From BOG-908 sp963751795 (GTDB lineage Bacteria > Pseudomonadota > Alphaproteobacteria > Acetobacterales > Acetobacteraceae): a DNA stretch of 64,000 nucleotides. A program made the position numbers and the translations under genes. Under the pieces are notes generated by a model. That model saw only the letters and a program-made list of their open reading frames with translations. It did no database searches and had not been told where the DNA came from. Location of the stretch: NCBI GenBank assembly GCA_963751795.1, contig CAVVVI010000004.1:806001-870000 (forward strand), in the 5' to 3' direction. Shown piece after piece: positions 26,368 to 34,180 of this stretch. Numbering within the stretch: position 1 is the stretch's first letter; each line of letters begins with the position of its first letter.

Positions 26368-26815
26368 GCGGCGCCTCGCCATCCGGGTGCTGGTGGCTGA
26401 CCAGGCCGGCGAATTTGGCCTGGGTGGGCTGGCCGGGCATGGCGGCCAGGGTGGCGAGCCAGGGCAGGCGGGATTCGATGCCGAACTGCTCGGTGGGCGC
26501 GGCCTCCTGCGGGCGGTCGAGGCTGCCGGTGGTGACTTCGATGCGCGTGCGATCCGGGCCCTGGTAGGTGAGCGGCGTGCCGCAGGCGGCGCAGAAGCCG
26601 CGCTGGGCCAGGGAGGAGCTGGCGAACAGGGTGGGTGCGCCGCGCGTCCAGGTGAGGTCGATTGTCGGCAGCATGGCGAAGGCGGCGAAGGGGCCGCCGA
26701 CCGCTTTCTGGCACATGCGGCAGTGGCATAGGCTGAAGGTGGGGGTTGCGTGGAGCCTGTAGCGGACGACACCGCATTGGCAGCCACCGGTCAGTGCGGG
26801 TTCGTCTCGGGTCAT
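26294..26815 (-). CDS. GFA-family (CENP-V/glutathione-dependent formaldehyde-activating-like) protein
   Basis: The 173 aa product has the Cys-rich zinc fold of the GFA family: GGCQCGVVRYRL (CxC), SLCHCRMCQKAVGGPF (CxCxxC) and GFCAACGTPLTY (CxxC). These bind two Zn ions. Most family members are of unknown substrate. The usual length is about 130-140 aa; this one carries an extra Pro/Ala-rich tail of ~30 residues encoded opposite the 3' end of the amidase gene. The ATG at 26815 (MTRDEPALTGGCQCG) is preferred over one 14 codons upstream. Confidence 0.85.
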   Translation of the reverse strand: MTRDEPALTGGCQCGVVRYRLHATPTFSLCHCRMCQKAVGGPFAAFAMLPTIDLTWTRGAPTLFASSSLAQRGFCAACGTPLTYQGPDRTRIEVTTGSLDRPQEAAPTEQFGIESRLPWLATLAAMPGQPTQAKFAGLVSHQHPDGEAPLSAPQPPAPAAPPAATAPPGRASP

Positions 26816-26857
26816 CAAGCCGTTCTCCCGTGCCAGTGAGGCCCGTGCGTGGGCCAT

Positions 26858-26891
26858 AAAAAAAGCTGCCGGCGTGCGGACGCCGGCAGCT
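26858..26891 (-). terminator. intrinsic terminator of the cold-shock gene
   Basis: A perfect 12-bp stem AGCTGCCGGCGT / ACGCCGGCAGCT with a 4-base loop, 33 bp beyond the cold-shock stop; on the minus strand it is followed by a run of T (26858-26864). This is the clearest rho-independent terminator in the window. It has four T on the other side, so partial bidirectional use is possible. Confidence 0.9.
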
Positions 26892-26923
26892 TTTCGGTGT
26901 GCCAGGCCGGGGCCTGACGGCGG

Positions 26924-27550
26924 CTACATTTCCGAGACGCTGCCGGCTTCGGGGCCCTTGGCGCCCTGGCGGACGGAGACGCGGACGACCTGGCCCTCGT
27001 TGAGGGTGCGCAGGCTGCCCAGCACCGACATATGGACGAAGATGTCCTTGCCGCCATCCTGCGGGGCGATGAAGCCGAAGCCCTTGGTCGGGTTGAACCA
27101 CTTGACCGTGCCGGTCGTCTCGACCGTGGGGCCGGACGGGGCGGCGCGGTCCTGGCGCGGGCCGGCGGGCGGGCGCGAGGAGCGGGCGGGGGCGGCGGTG
27201 CTCTGGTCCACGCTGACGACCTCGGTCACCTGCAGGCCCTTCTGGCCGGGGCCGACGCGGACTTCCAGCGAGGCGCCTTCGCCCACGGCATCGTGGCCGG
27301 CGCGCTGCAGCACGGCGCAGTGCAGGAAGGCATCGCCCGAGCCGTCACCCATGGCGACGAAGCCGAAGCCCTTTTCCGAGTTGAACCACTTGACCGTCGC
27401 GGTCTGGGTGGGGCCGAAGGCTGCCGGCGCGCCGCCGGAGCGGCCGCCACCGCCGTTCAAGGCACCCCAATTGATGTCGGGTGCGGAGGGCTGGTCGTCG
27501 TCGAAGCCGCGGCGGCGCGGCTGGTAGGGTCGGCGTGCAGGTTGGGACAT
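26924..27550 (-). CDS. double cold-shock-domain protein
   Basis: A 208 aa protein with two cold-shock (OB-fold) domains. The first (about 50-115) has TATVKWFNSEKGFGFVAM and AFLHCAVL; the second (about 145-208) has TGTVKWFNPTKGFGFIAP and IFVHMSVL, covering the RNP1-like K-G-F-G-F and RNP2-like V-F-V-H motifs. The first domain has Leu-His-Cys in place of the usual Val-His. An Arg/Gly/Pro-rich leader and a Pro-rich linker separate the parts. It binds single-stranded nucleic acid, probably as an RNA chaperone. Double-domain forms are common in Alphaproteobacteria. A strong terminator follows. Confidence 0.93.
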   Translation of the reverse strand: MSQPARRPYQPRRRGFDDDQPSAPDINWGALNGGGGRSGGAPAAFGPTQTATVKWFNSEKGFGFVAMGDGSGDAFLHCAVLQRAGHDAVGEGASLEVRVGPGQKGLQVTEVVSVDQSTAAPARSSRPPAGPRQDRAAPSGPTVETTGTVKWFNPTKGFGFIAPQDGGKDIFVHMSVLGSLRTLNEGQVVRVSVRQGAKGPEAGSVSEM

Positions 27551-27899
27551 TCTCTCATTTCACAAAAACAACGCGGGGATACACATACTGCCTCGCGCAC
27601 GGGGATCAAGATACTTGCTTCGGGTGACATGGGAAAGTCACAGTTTAGCGGCCGGGTTCGCGTGCGAGTTGAACATCTTGGCCGGCGGCCTGCATGGCGC
27701 GTGTGGGGAATACTTGCGGCGATACGGTGTGCGGTTTGGAGCGGGCAGGTGATGCAGGCGAGACGGACCCGGAGCGAGGGCGGCGGCTCGGCGGCGAGGA
27801 GCACGGCTTGCGGAGGCATGGTGACCGAGCACAGCAGCCGGCACTGCTTCGGATCGCATAATGGATATTATGCCAATTCGAGCTGCGCGGTTGGAGCGG
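27551..27899. other. 349-bp gap upstream of the cold-shock gene
   Basis: No gene is seen. It contains the presumed cold-shock promoter and leader: on the minus strand TTGATC (27609-27604) and TATGTG (27587-27582) are 16 bases apart, a weak sigma-70 match. The 27856-27873 inverted repeat lies near its far end, 27 bp past the MBL-hydrolase stop. Base composition is lower in GC than the flanking genes near the cold-shock start. Confidence 0.5.
27856..27873. promoter_or_regulatory. AT-rich inverted repeat, candidate operator
   Basis: GCATAAT and ATTATGC form a perfect 7-bp inverted repeat around GGAT. It stands out as AT-rich in this genome. It could be a protein-binding site or a weak transcript-end hairpin of the MBL-hydrolase operon; no T-run follows. 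Confidence 0.4.
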
Positions 27900-28682
27900 T
27901 CAGACGTCCAGCACCATGCCGTCGTAGGCTGGCTCGACGCCGGCCGGCAGGCTTTGACGCAAGGCGGCGTAGTCCATAGCGTTGCCCATGTGCGTGAGGA
28001 TGGTGCGGCGGATGCCGAGGCGGGCGCGCCACTCCAGCACCAGGCTGATATCGGCGTGGGTCAGATGCGGGTCAGGCTGGAAGCAGCCGACCAGCCAGGT
28101 GTCGATGCCGGCCAGTGCTTCCAGCGCGGCGTCGTTGAGCCGCACCACATCGGTGGAGTAGCCGAAGCCGCCGACGCGCAGGCCCAGCGTGCGCATGACG
28201 TGGTGGTCCTGTTCGAAGGTGGCCATATCGGCGCCGCAGATGTCGATGCGGTCGCCGGGCTCGATGGTGTGCATGGCCAGCACCGGGCGGTAGAAATAGG
28301 GCGGGGTCCAGGGGCGGAAGGCGTAGTCGAAGCGGCGGGCCAGCTCGTCGCGGGTAACGGCGGTGGCGTAGGCCGGCAGCGGCTGGCCGCTGATGCGGTT
28401 CAGCAGGCGCACGTCGTCGAGCCCGGTCACGTGGTCGGCGTGGGCGTGGGTGAAGACGATGGCGTCGATCCGCGGCACGGCGCAGGCCAGCAGCTGGGCG
28501 CGCATGTCCGGGCCGGTATCGACCAGGATGCGGCCGGCCGGCGCCTCGATGACGATGCTGGCGCGGGTGCGCTGGTTGCGCGGCTCGGTGCGGTCGCAGG
28601 CGCCCCAATCCCCTCGCCCGTCCGCCCCGCCCAGCGACGGCACGCCGGCCGAGCCGCCGGAGCCGAGCACGGTTATCCGCAT
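27900..28682 (-). CDS. MBL-fold metallohydrolase (PhnP-like)
   Basis: A 260 aa metallo-beta-lactamase-fold protein. It opens ITVLGSGGSAGVPSLGG, and the metal motif THAHADH is at about residues 78-84, followed by GLDDVRLLN and a late THMGNAMDY. The G-S-G-x-S-x-G-x-P opening and D-E-L segments are those of PhnP-type phosphodiesterases. In Alphaproteobacteria this gene commonly follows tatD in the holB-metG operon, as here (40 bp gap). Its native substrate is not established. Confidence 0.88.
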   Translation of the reverse strand: MRITVLGSGGSAGVPSLGGADGRGDWGACDRTEPRNQRTRASIVIEAPAGRILVDTGPDMRAQLLACAVPRIDAIVFTHAHADHVTGLDDVRLLNRISGQPLPAYATAVTRDELARRFDYAFRPWTPPYFYRPVLAMHTIEPGDRIDICGADMATFEQDHHVMRTLGLRVGGFGYSTDVVRLNDAALEALAGIDTWLVGCFQPDPHLTHADISLVLEWRARLGIRRTILTHMGNAMDYAALRQSLPAGVEPAYDGMVLDV

Positions 28683-28722
28683 GATGGCGCGACCTTACAT
28701 CGTCGGCGGCGGCGGAGCGGCA

Positions 28723-29493
28723 TCAGGCGGCGGTCGTCTTGCCGAACAGCTGGCCGAAATTGCGCGTGGTCAGCGCGGCTGCGTCGGTGCCCAGGATGTC
28801 GCTCAGCACGCGGGCGGTGTGGGCCACGTAGGCGGGCTCGTTCCGTCGGCCGCGATGCGGCACCGGCGCCAGATAGGGCGCGTCGGTTTCCACCAGCAGC
28901 CGGTCGGGTGGCAGGTCGGCGGCGATCGCCCGCAGCTCGGTCGAGCGCGGGAAGGTCAGGATGCCAGAGAAGCTGACATAGCCGCCGAGGGCCACGGCGC
29001 GCTCGGCCAAAGCGCGGCCGGAGCTGAAGCAATGCAGCAGGAAAGCGAAGGGACCGCCCTGTTCCTGCTCGTCTTTCAGGATGGCGTAGGTGTCGTCCTC
29101 GGCATCCCGCGTGTGAATGCAGATGGGCAGACCGGCCTGGCGCGCGGCGCGGATCTGCAGGCGGAAGGCCTGGGCCTGCACGTCGCGCGGGGCGGTGCCG
29201 TGGAAGTAGTCCAGCCCCGCTTCGCCGATGCCGATGACCTTGGGATGGGCTGTCAGTGCCACGATGGCGTCGATGTCGGGCAAGGCTTCCTCGGCCGCGT
29301 GGTGCGGGTGGGTGCCGATGGTGCACCACAGCGCGGGCTCGATTTCGGCCAGAGCGAGCTGCTCGGCCGCGTGCGACAGGCGGGTGCCGATGGTGACCAG
29401 GCTGGCCACCCCGGCTTGGCGCGCGCGGGCCAGGATTTCGGGCAACTCGGCGGGTGTGTAGTAGTCGAGATGGCAGTGAGAATCGATCAGCAT
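28723..29493 (-). CDS. TatD-family metal-dependent hydrolase
   Basis: A 256 aa TIM-barrel hydrolase with metal ligands visible in DSHCHLDYY (His6, His8), GEAGLDYFHG, PICIHTRDAEDD and LVETDAPYLAP. TatD enzymes act as metal-dependent 3'-5' exonucleases or DNases. The start codon overlaps the metG stop by one base (TGATG at 29495-29491), indicating coupling. It sits in the holB-metG-tatD-MBL operon typical for this class of bacteria. Confidence 0.93.
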   Translation of the reverse strand: MLIDSHCHLDYYTPAELPEILARARQAGVASLVTIGTRLSHAAEQLALAEIEPALWCTIGTHPHHAAEEALPDIDAIVALTAHPKVIGIGEAGLDYFHGTAPRDVQAQAFRLQIRAARQAGLPICIHTRDAEDDTYAILKDEQEQGGPFAFLLHCFSSGRALAERAVALGGYVSFSGILTFPRSTELRAIAADLPPDRLLVETDAPYLAPVPHRGRRNEPAYVAHTARVLSDILGTDAAALTTRNFGQLFGKTTAA

Positions 29494-31034
29494 CAGGGTG
29501 TTGCCGCGCTGTCTTCGACGAACCTGGGAAACAGGCCCTGCGGCGCGGGTAGCGTGGCACCGTCCGGCAGTGCGGTGGTGACGTCGGCCAGCATGCGGGC
29601 ACCCGGCGACGCGCCGAGCTGGTCGAGCAGGCGCGCCATGCTGGCCGGCATGAAGGGTTGCAGCACGATGGCGACGATACGGATGGTTTCGGCCAGCACG
29701 CGCAGCACGTGGCCCATGCGGACGTTATCGGTGCGGCGGAGCGACCAGGGCGCCATCTGGTCGATATAGCCATCGGCGGCACGGATGACGCGCCAGGCTT
29801 CGTCGAGCGCCTCGTGCAGCGCCTGGCGGTCGATACGCTCGCGTGCGGCCGCGGGCAGTGCGGCGGCTAGCGCCAGCAGCGCGTCGTCGGCTTCGGTGCG
29901 CGGCCCGGCATCCGGCAGGCGGCCTTCGCAGTTCTTGGCGATCAGCGAAAGCGTGCGTTGGGCCAGGTTGCCGATGCCGTTGGCCAGGTCGGTGTTCAGC
30001 CGGCCGATCAGCGCGCGATGGCTGAAATCGCCGTCATTGCCGAACGGCACCTCGCGCAGCAGGAAGTAGCGCACCGGGTCAGCGCCGTATTTTGCAACAA
30101 GATCAGCGGGGTGGATGACGTTGCCGATGGATTTGCTCATCTTCTCGCCGTCGATGGTCCACCAGCCATGGGCGAAGATGCGACGCGGCACCGGCAGGCC
30201 GGCGGCCATCAGGAAGGCCGGCCAGTAGATCGCGTGGAAGCGCTGGATGTCCTTGCCGACCAGATGCAGATCGGCCGGCCAGAAGCGCCACAGCGGCGCC
30301 GTCGTGTCGGGGTAGCCGAGGGCGGTGATGTAGTTGGCCAGCGCGTCGAGCCACACATACATCACATGCGCCGGGTCGTTCGGCACCGGCACGCCCCAAG
30401 TGAAGCTGGAGCGGCTGACCGAGAGGTCGCGCAGGCCGGAGCGGATGAAGCTGAGCATCTCGCGGCGCTTGCCCGGGGGGCCCACGAAATCCGGGTTGGC
30501 TTCGTAATGCGCCAGCAGACGGTCCTGGTAGGCCGAGAGGCGGAACAGGTAGTTGGGCTCCCTCACCCACTCCACCGGCGCGCCGGTGGGCGCCAGCCTG
30601 GTGCCGTCGTCCAGCGTGACCAGGTCGTCGGCGCTGTGGAAATCCTCGTCGCGGACGGCGTACCAGCCTTCGTAATGGCCAAGATAGATGTCGCCGGAGG
30701 CCGCGAGCCTCTCCCACAGGGCGGTGGCGCCGGCCTTGTGGCGGGGGTCGGTGGTGCGGATGAAGTCGTCGTTGGAGATCTTGAGCATCGCCAGCATGTT
30801 GGCGAACTCGGCTGAGACGCCGTCGGTGAAGGCTTGCGGCGCCAGGCCGGCATCGGCGGCGGCTTTCTCCACCTTCTGGCCGTGCTCGTCGGTGCCGGAG
30901 AGGAAATGCGTGTCGATGCCGTCCAGCCGCTTGAAGCGGGCGATGACGTCGGCGGCGATGGCCGTATAGGCGTGGCCGATATGCGGCGAGCCGTTCACGT
31001 AGAAAATCGGTGTGGTCAGGTAGTAGGTTGACAT
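29493..31034 (-). CDS. metG: methionine--tRNA ligase
   Basis: Charges tRNA-Met. The 513 aa protein shows the class I signatures: PHIGHAY (HIGH motif, residues 17-23) after YYLTTPIFYVNG, and DGEKMSKSIGN (KMSKS motif, about 294-304), with a C-terminal anticodon-binding helical domain containing NTDLANGIGNLAQRTL. The zinc knuckle is the short form and there is no C-terminal tRNA-binding extension, as in the metG2-type used by many Alphaproteobacteria. It follows holB by 39 bp and is coupled to tatD. Confidence 0.97.
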   Translation of the reverse strand: MSTYYLTTPIFYVNGSPHIGHAYTAIAADVIARFKRLDGIDTHFLSGTDEHGQKVEKAAADAGLAPQAFTDGVSAEFANMLAMLKISNDDFIRTTDPRHKAGATALWERLAASGDIYLGHYEGWYAVRDEDFHSADDLVTLDDGTRLAPTGAPVEWVREPNYLFRLSAYQDRLLAHYEANPDFVGPPGKRREMLSFIRSGLRDLSVSRSSFTWGVPVPNDPAHVMYVWLDALANYITALGYPDTTAPLWRFWPADLHLVGKDIQRFHAIYWPAFLMAAGLPVPRRIFAHGWWTIDGEKMSKSIGNVIHPADLVAKYGADPVRYFLLREVPFGNDGDFSHRALIGRLNTDLANGIGNLAQRTLSLIAKNCEGRLPDAGPRTEADDALLALAAALPAAARERIDRQALHEALDEAWRVIRAADGYIDQMAPWSLRRTDNVRMGHVLRVLAETIRIVAIVLQPFMPASMARLLDQLGASPGARMLADVTTALPDGATLPAPQGLFPRFVEDSAATP

Positions 31035-31073
31035 GGAGACCTTTGGAGGGCGCGGCGCGGCCGGCGTGCGGCG

Positions 31074-32069
31074 TTACTGCCTTACCAGAGCCAATCCGGC
31101 GATCACAGCCTGCCGCCGGTCCATGTTCGCCCGCTCGGTCTCGGCCGCGAGCCGCCCGATGGCCTCGGCGGTTTCGGCCCAGCGCAGCAGCGGCTTGGCT
31201 TCGGCCATGGCGCGCTGGGCGGCATCCGCCGTGCCGCGGATGCAGGCGCCGACCGCGGTGGCGATGGCGGTCTGCAGCAGGGCCATGAAGGTTTCGAACG
31301 GCGCCTGGTCGCGTAGCGCGTCGGCCATCTCGTAGCCGCGCAGCAGGGCGATGTCGGGGCCGGCACGCAGGATTTCGGCCACCATGCCGGCGATCTGCAG
31401 ACCGCCCTCCCCGGCCAGCGCCAGCGCACGGCCGGGCTCGCCCTGGGCGAGTGCCGCCAGGGTGGCGCGGTCGGTGGCGGGCAGATCGGGCATGTAGAGG
31501 GCCAGCGCGCGGTCCATCGCGGGAGCGGCCAGCGGGGCGAGTGCGAGGTGGCGGCAGCGGCTGCGGATGGTGGGCAGCAGGCGGCCAGGTGCGGCGCAGA
31601 CCAGGATCAGCATGGCGCGACGGGACGGCTCCTCGAGCACCTTGAGCAGGGCGTTGGCCGATTGCGGGTTGAGGTCTTCGGCGCCGTCCACGATCACCAC
31701 GCGCCAGCCGCCTTCGGCCGGGGTGAGGTGCAGGAAGGGCGGGATGGCGCGCGCCGTCTCGGCGGCGATCGACTTTTTCAGGCGCTTCTTCTTCTCGTCC
31801 CACTCGCGCTCGACGGTGAGCAGGTCGGCATGCGTGCCGGCGGCCACCCGGCGGAACACCGGGTCGGTCGCCGGCATGTCGAGCGTGGCGGTGCCGCCGG
31901 CGAGCAGGCGGCGGGCGAAGCGGAAGGCCAGCGTTGCCTTGCCGACGCCCTCGGGGCCGGTGATCAGCCAGGCATGGTGCAGCCTAGCGCTGCGCAAGGC
32001 CTCCAGCATGGCGGCTTGGCTGTCATCGTGGCCGATCAGCTCGGTGTTTTCACGCGGTTCGGGGGGCAC
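31074..32069 (-). CDS. holB: DNA polymerase III subunit delta'
   Basis: Part of the clamp loader. The 331 aa protein has HHAWLITGPEGVGKATLAF with the P-loop GPEGVGKAT (about 38-46), NALLKVLEEPSRRAMLILVC and the S-R-C motif in TIRSRCRHL, as expected for delta'. The first gene of the visible operon; tmk, often just upstream, is absent because a glucoamylase-family gene lies there on the same strand 47 bp away. Confidence 0.93.
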   Translation of the reverse strand: MPPEPRENTELIGHDDSQAAMLEALRSARLHHAWLITGPEGVGKATLAFRFARRLLAGGTATLDMPATDPVFRRVAAGTHADLLTVEREWDEKKKRLKKSIAAETARAIPPFLHLTPAEGGWRVVIVDGAEDLNPQSANALLKVLEEPSRRAMLILVCAAPGRLLPTIRSRCRHLALAPLAAPAMDRALALYMPDLPATDRATLAALAQGEPGRALALAGEGGLQIAGMVAEILRAGPDIALLRGYEMADALRDQAPFETFMALLQTAIATAVGACIRGTADAAQRAMAEAKPLLRWAETAEAIGRLAAETERANMDRRQAVIAGLALVRQ

Positions 32070-32116
32070 GCGAGCGTTCTACGCGCCGGGCGGGGGCGCC
32101 GGAAGGGGTGCGGCGG

Positions 32117-33976
32117 TCAGGGCGAAGGCGGCCGCGCCCGCGGCGTGCCGGCCTCGGGTTCGGGGTGGCGCGGGCCGCCGGGGCCTTGCAGGCGCATGGC
32201 GGCGGCAACCAGCGCCACGTGGCTGAAGGCCTGGGGGAAGTTGCCGACGAGGCGGCCGCGCGCCGGGTCGTATTCCTCGGACAGCAGCCCGACATCGTTG
32301 CACAGGGCGAGCAGGCGCTCGAACAGCGCGCGGGCTTCCTCCATCCGGCCCTGCATGGTGTAGGCGTCCACCAGCCAGAAGGTGCAGGCGAGGAAGGCGC
32401 CCTCGCCCGGCGGCAGGCCGTCCACGTTGCTTTGCGTGCGGTAGCGCAGCACGAAGCCGTCCACCAGCAGGTCCTGCTCGATGGCCGCCACGGTGCCGAC
32501 CACGCGCGGATCGTCGGGCGGCAGGAAGCCCACGGCGGGGATCAGCAGCAGGCTGGCGTCGAGCTCCTTGCTGCCGAAGCTCTGCACGAAGGTGTTGCGC
32601 GCGGGATCGTAGCCCTGGGCCAGCACGCGCCTGGCGATCTCGGCCCGCATGGCGCGCCATTCGTCGATGGGCCCGTGCAGGTGGTAGCGCTCGGCATCCT
32701 TGATCATGCGGTCCACCGCCACCCAAGCCATGATCTTGCTGAAGGTGAAATGCTGGCGGGCACCGCGGATTTCCCACATGCCCTCGTCGGGCTGCTCCCA
32801 GATGGTGGCGAGGTGGGCCACGATATTGCGCTGCAGGGCCCAGCCGTGCGGGACGGCCTTCAGCCCGCGGCAGCGCGCCTGGTGCAGCGCTTCGAGCACC
32901 TCGCCATAGACATCGAGCTGCACCTGGCCGGCCGCGCCGTTGCCGGTGCGCACCGGCGCGCTGCCTTCGTAGCCGGGCAGCCAGCCGAGCTCGCGCTCGT
33001 CGAGCGAGCGTTCGCCGTGCAGGCCGTACATGATCTGGATCTGGCTGGCGCTGCCGGCGATGCTGCGCTGCAGCCAGTCGCGCCAGGCGGCCGCCTCCTC
33101 GGTGTAGCCGGCATCCATAAGCGCGTAGAGCGTCAGGCTGGCGTCGCGCAGCCAGCAGAAGCGGTAATCCCAGTTGCGGGCGCCGCCGATCTGTTCGGGC
33201 AGCGAGGTGGTTGCGGCCGCCACGATGCCGCCGGTGGGCGCGTAGGAGAGCGCCTTCAGCGTGAGCAGCGAGCGGTGTACGGCCTGGCGATACGGGCCGT
33301 GATAGGCGCAGCGGCTGATGAATGCGTCCCAGAAGGCGCGCGTGGCGGCCAGGGTGGCCTGCGGGTCGATGGCCGGGGGCGGCGGCTTGTGCGATTCGCC
33401 GTAGCTGAGCACGAAGGCGACCGTCTGGCCGGCGGCGACGGTGAACTCGGCCTTGGTGCGCATGTCCTGGCCGCGCAGGCGCGCATCGGTGCGCAACACC
33501 ACCATGTTCGGCCCGGCGATGGCGACGATGCCGGAATGGTCGTCCAGCCGGGTCACCCAGGGGACGCTGATGCCGTAATCGAAGCGGAATGCCAGGTCGG
33601 CGCGCATCGGCACGCGGCCGGTGCGGCCCTGGACGAGGCGGACCAGGGTGGGGTTGTCTGTGCCCGGCACCATGAAATCCACGACGGCGACGCTGCCCGA
33701 CGGCGTCTCCCATAGTGTTTCGAGCACCAGGCTGTCGGCCTGGTAGGTGCGGCTGGCGCGTCGCGGGGCGCCTTGGGGACAGATCAGCCAGCGGCCGTGT
33801 TCGGGCGTGCCGAGCAGGGCGGCGAAGCAGGCCTGGCTGTCGAAATGCGGCAGGCAGAGCCAGTCGATCGAGCCGTCGATGCCGACCAGCGCGCAGCTGA
33901 CCCGGTCGCCGATCATGGCGTAGTCTTCGATGGGCAGGGACACGGCGCGGTCTCCGGGCTGGGGGTCGGCGTGCAT
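32117..33976 (-). CDS. glycoside hydrolase family 15 protein (glucoamylase/trehalase-like)
   Basis: A 619 aa protein with the (alpha/alpha)6 barrel signatures: IEDYAMIGDRVSCALVG, GSIDWLCLPHFDS, GARNWDYRFCWLRDASLT (about 292-309) and FLACTFWLVDAYTMQGRMEE. In bacteria such proteins act on maltose, isomaltose or trehalose; this cytosolic type (no signal peptide) is often trehalase or glucoamylase. The ATG at 33976 is used; a GTG at 33940 (VSLPIEDY) is the other candidate and matches the family start more closely. It is divergent from the helicase gene. Confidence 0.9.
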   Translation of the reverse strand: MHADPQPGDRAVSLPIEDYAMIGDRVSCALVGIDGSIDWLCLPHFDSQACFAALLGTPEHGRWLICPQGAPRRASRTYQADSLVLETLWETPSGSVAVVDFMVPGTDNPTLVRLVQGRTGRVPMRADLAFRFDYGISVPWVTRLDDHSGIVAIAGPNMVVLRTDARLRGQDMRTKAEFTVAAGQTVAFVLSYGESHKPPPPAIDPQATLAATRAFWDAFISRCAYHGPYRQAVHRSLLTLKALSYAPTGGIVAAATTSLPEQIGGARNWDYRFCWLRDASLTLYALMDAGYTEEAAAWRDWLQRSIAGSASQIQIMYGLHGERSLDERELGWLPGYEGSAPVRTGNGAAGQVQLDVYGEVLEALHQARCRGLKAVPHGWALQRNIVAHLATIWEQPDEGMWEIRGARQHFTFSKIMAWVAVDRMIKDAERYHLHGPIDEWRAMRAEIARRVLAQGYDPARNTFVQSFGSKELDASLLLIPAVGFLPPDDPRVVGTVAAIEQDLLVDGFVLRYRTQSNVDGLPPGEGAFLACTFWLVDAYTMQGRMEEARALFERLLALCNDVGLLSEEYDPARGRLVGNFPQAFSHVALVAAAMRLQGPGGPRHPEPEAGTPRARPPSP

Positions 33977-34042
33977 GTGGGGGCGCCATGCGGGCGGGGC
34001 GCCGCGCTGGCCTGTGCGGACCGGAGCAGCGCGCCGTAAAGC

Positions 34043-34073
34043 TTGACTTTGGGGCTGTGGTTCCGGATATGCG
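34043..34073 (+). promoter_or_regulatory. candidate sigma-70 promoter for the helicase gene
   Basis: TTGACT at 34043-34048 is a good -35 box; the -10 candidate TATGCG or GATATG (34066-34073) is weak, with 17-19 bases between. It lies about 110 bp upstream of the helicase start and points toward it. Confidence 0.35.
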
Positions 34074-34180
34074 GCTCAGCGACGCGCCCCCGTGCGGTTC
34101 GTGCTGTGCGATATGCCGCCTGCTGCCGCGACATCCCCACGCAACTGCGCCGCGACACCTTCAGAGACCGAGAAGATTTG

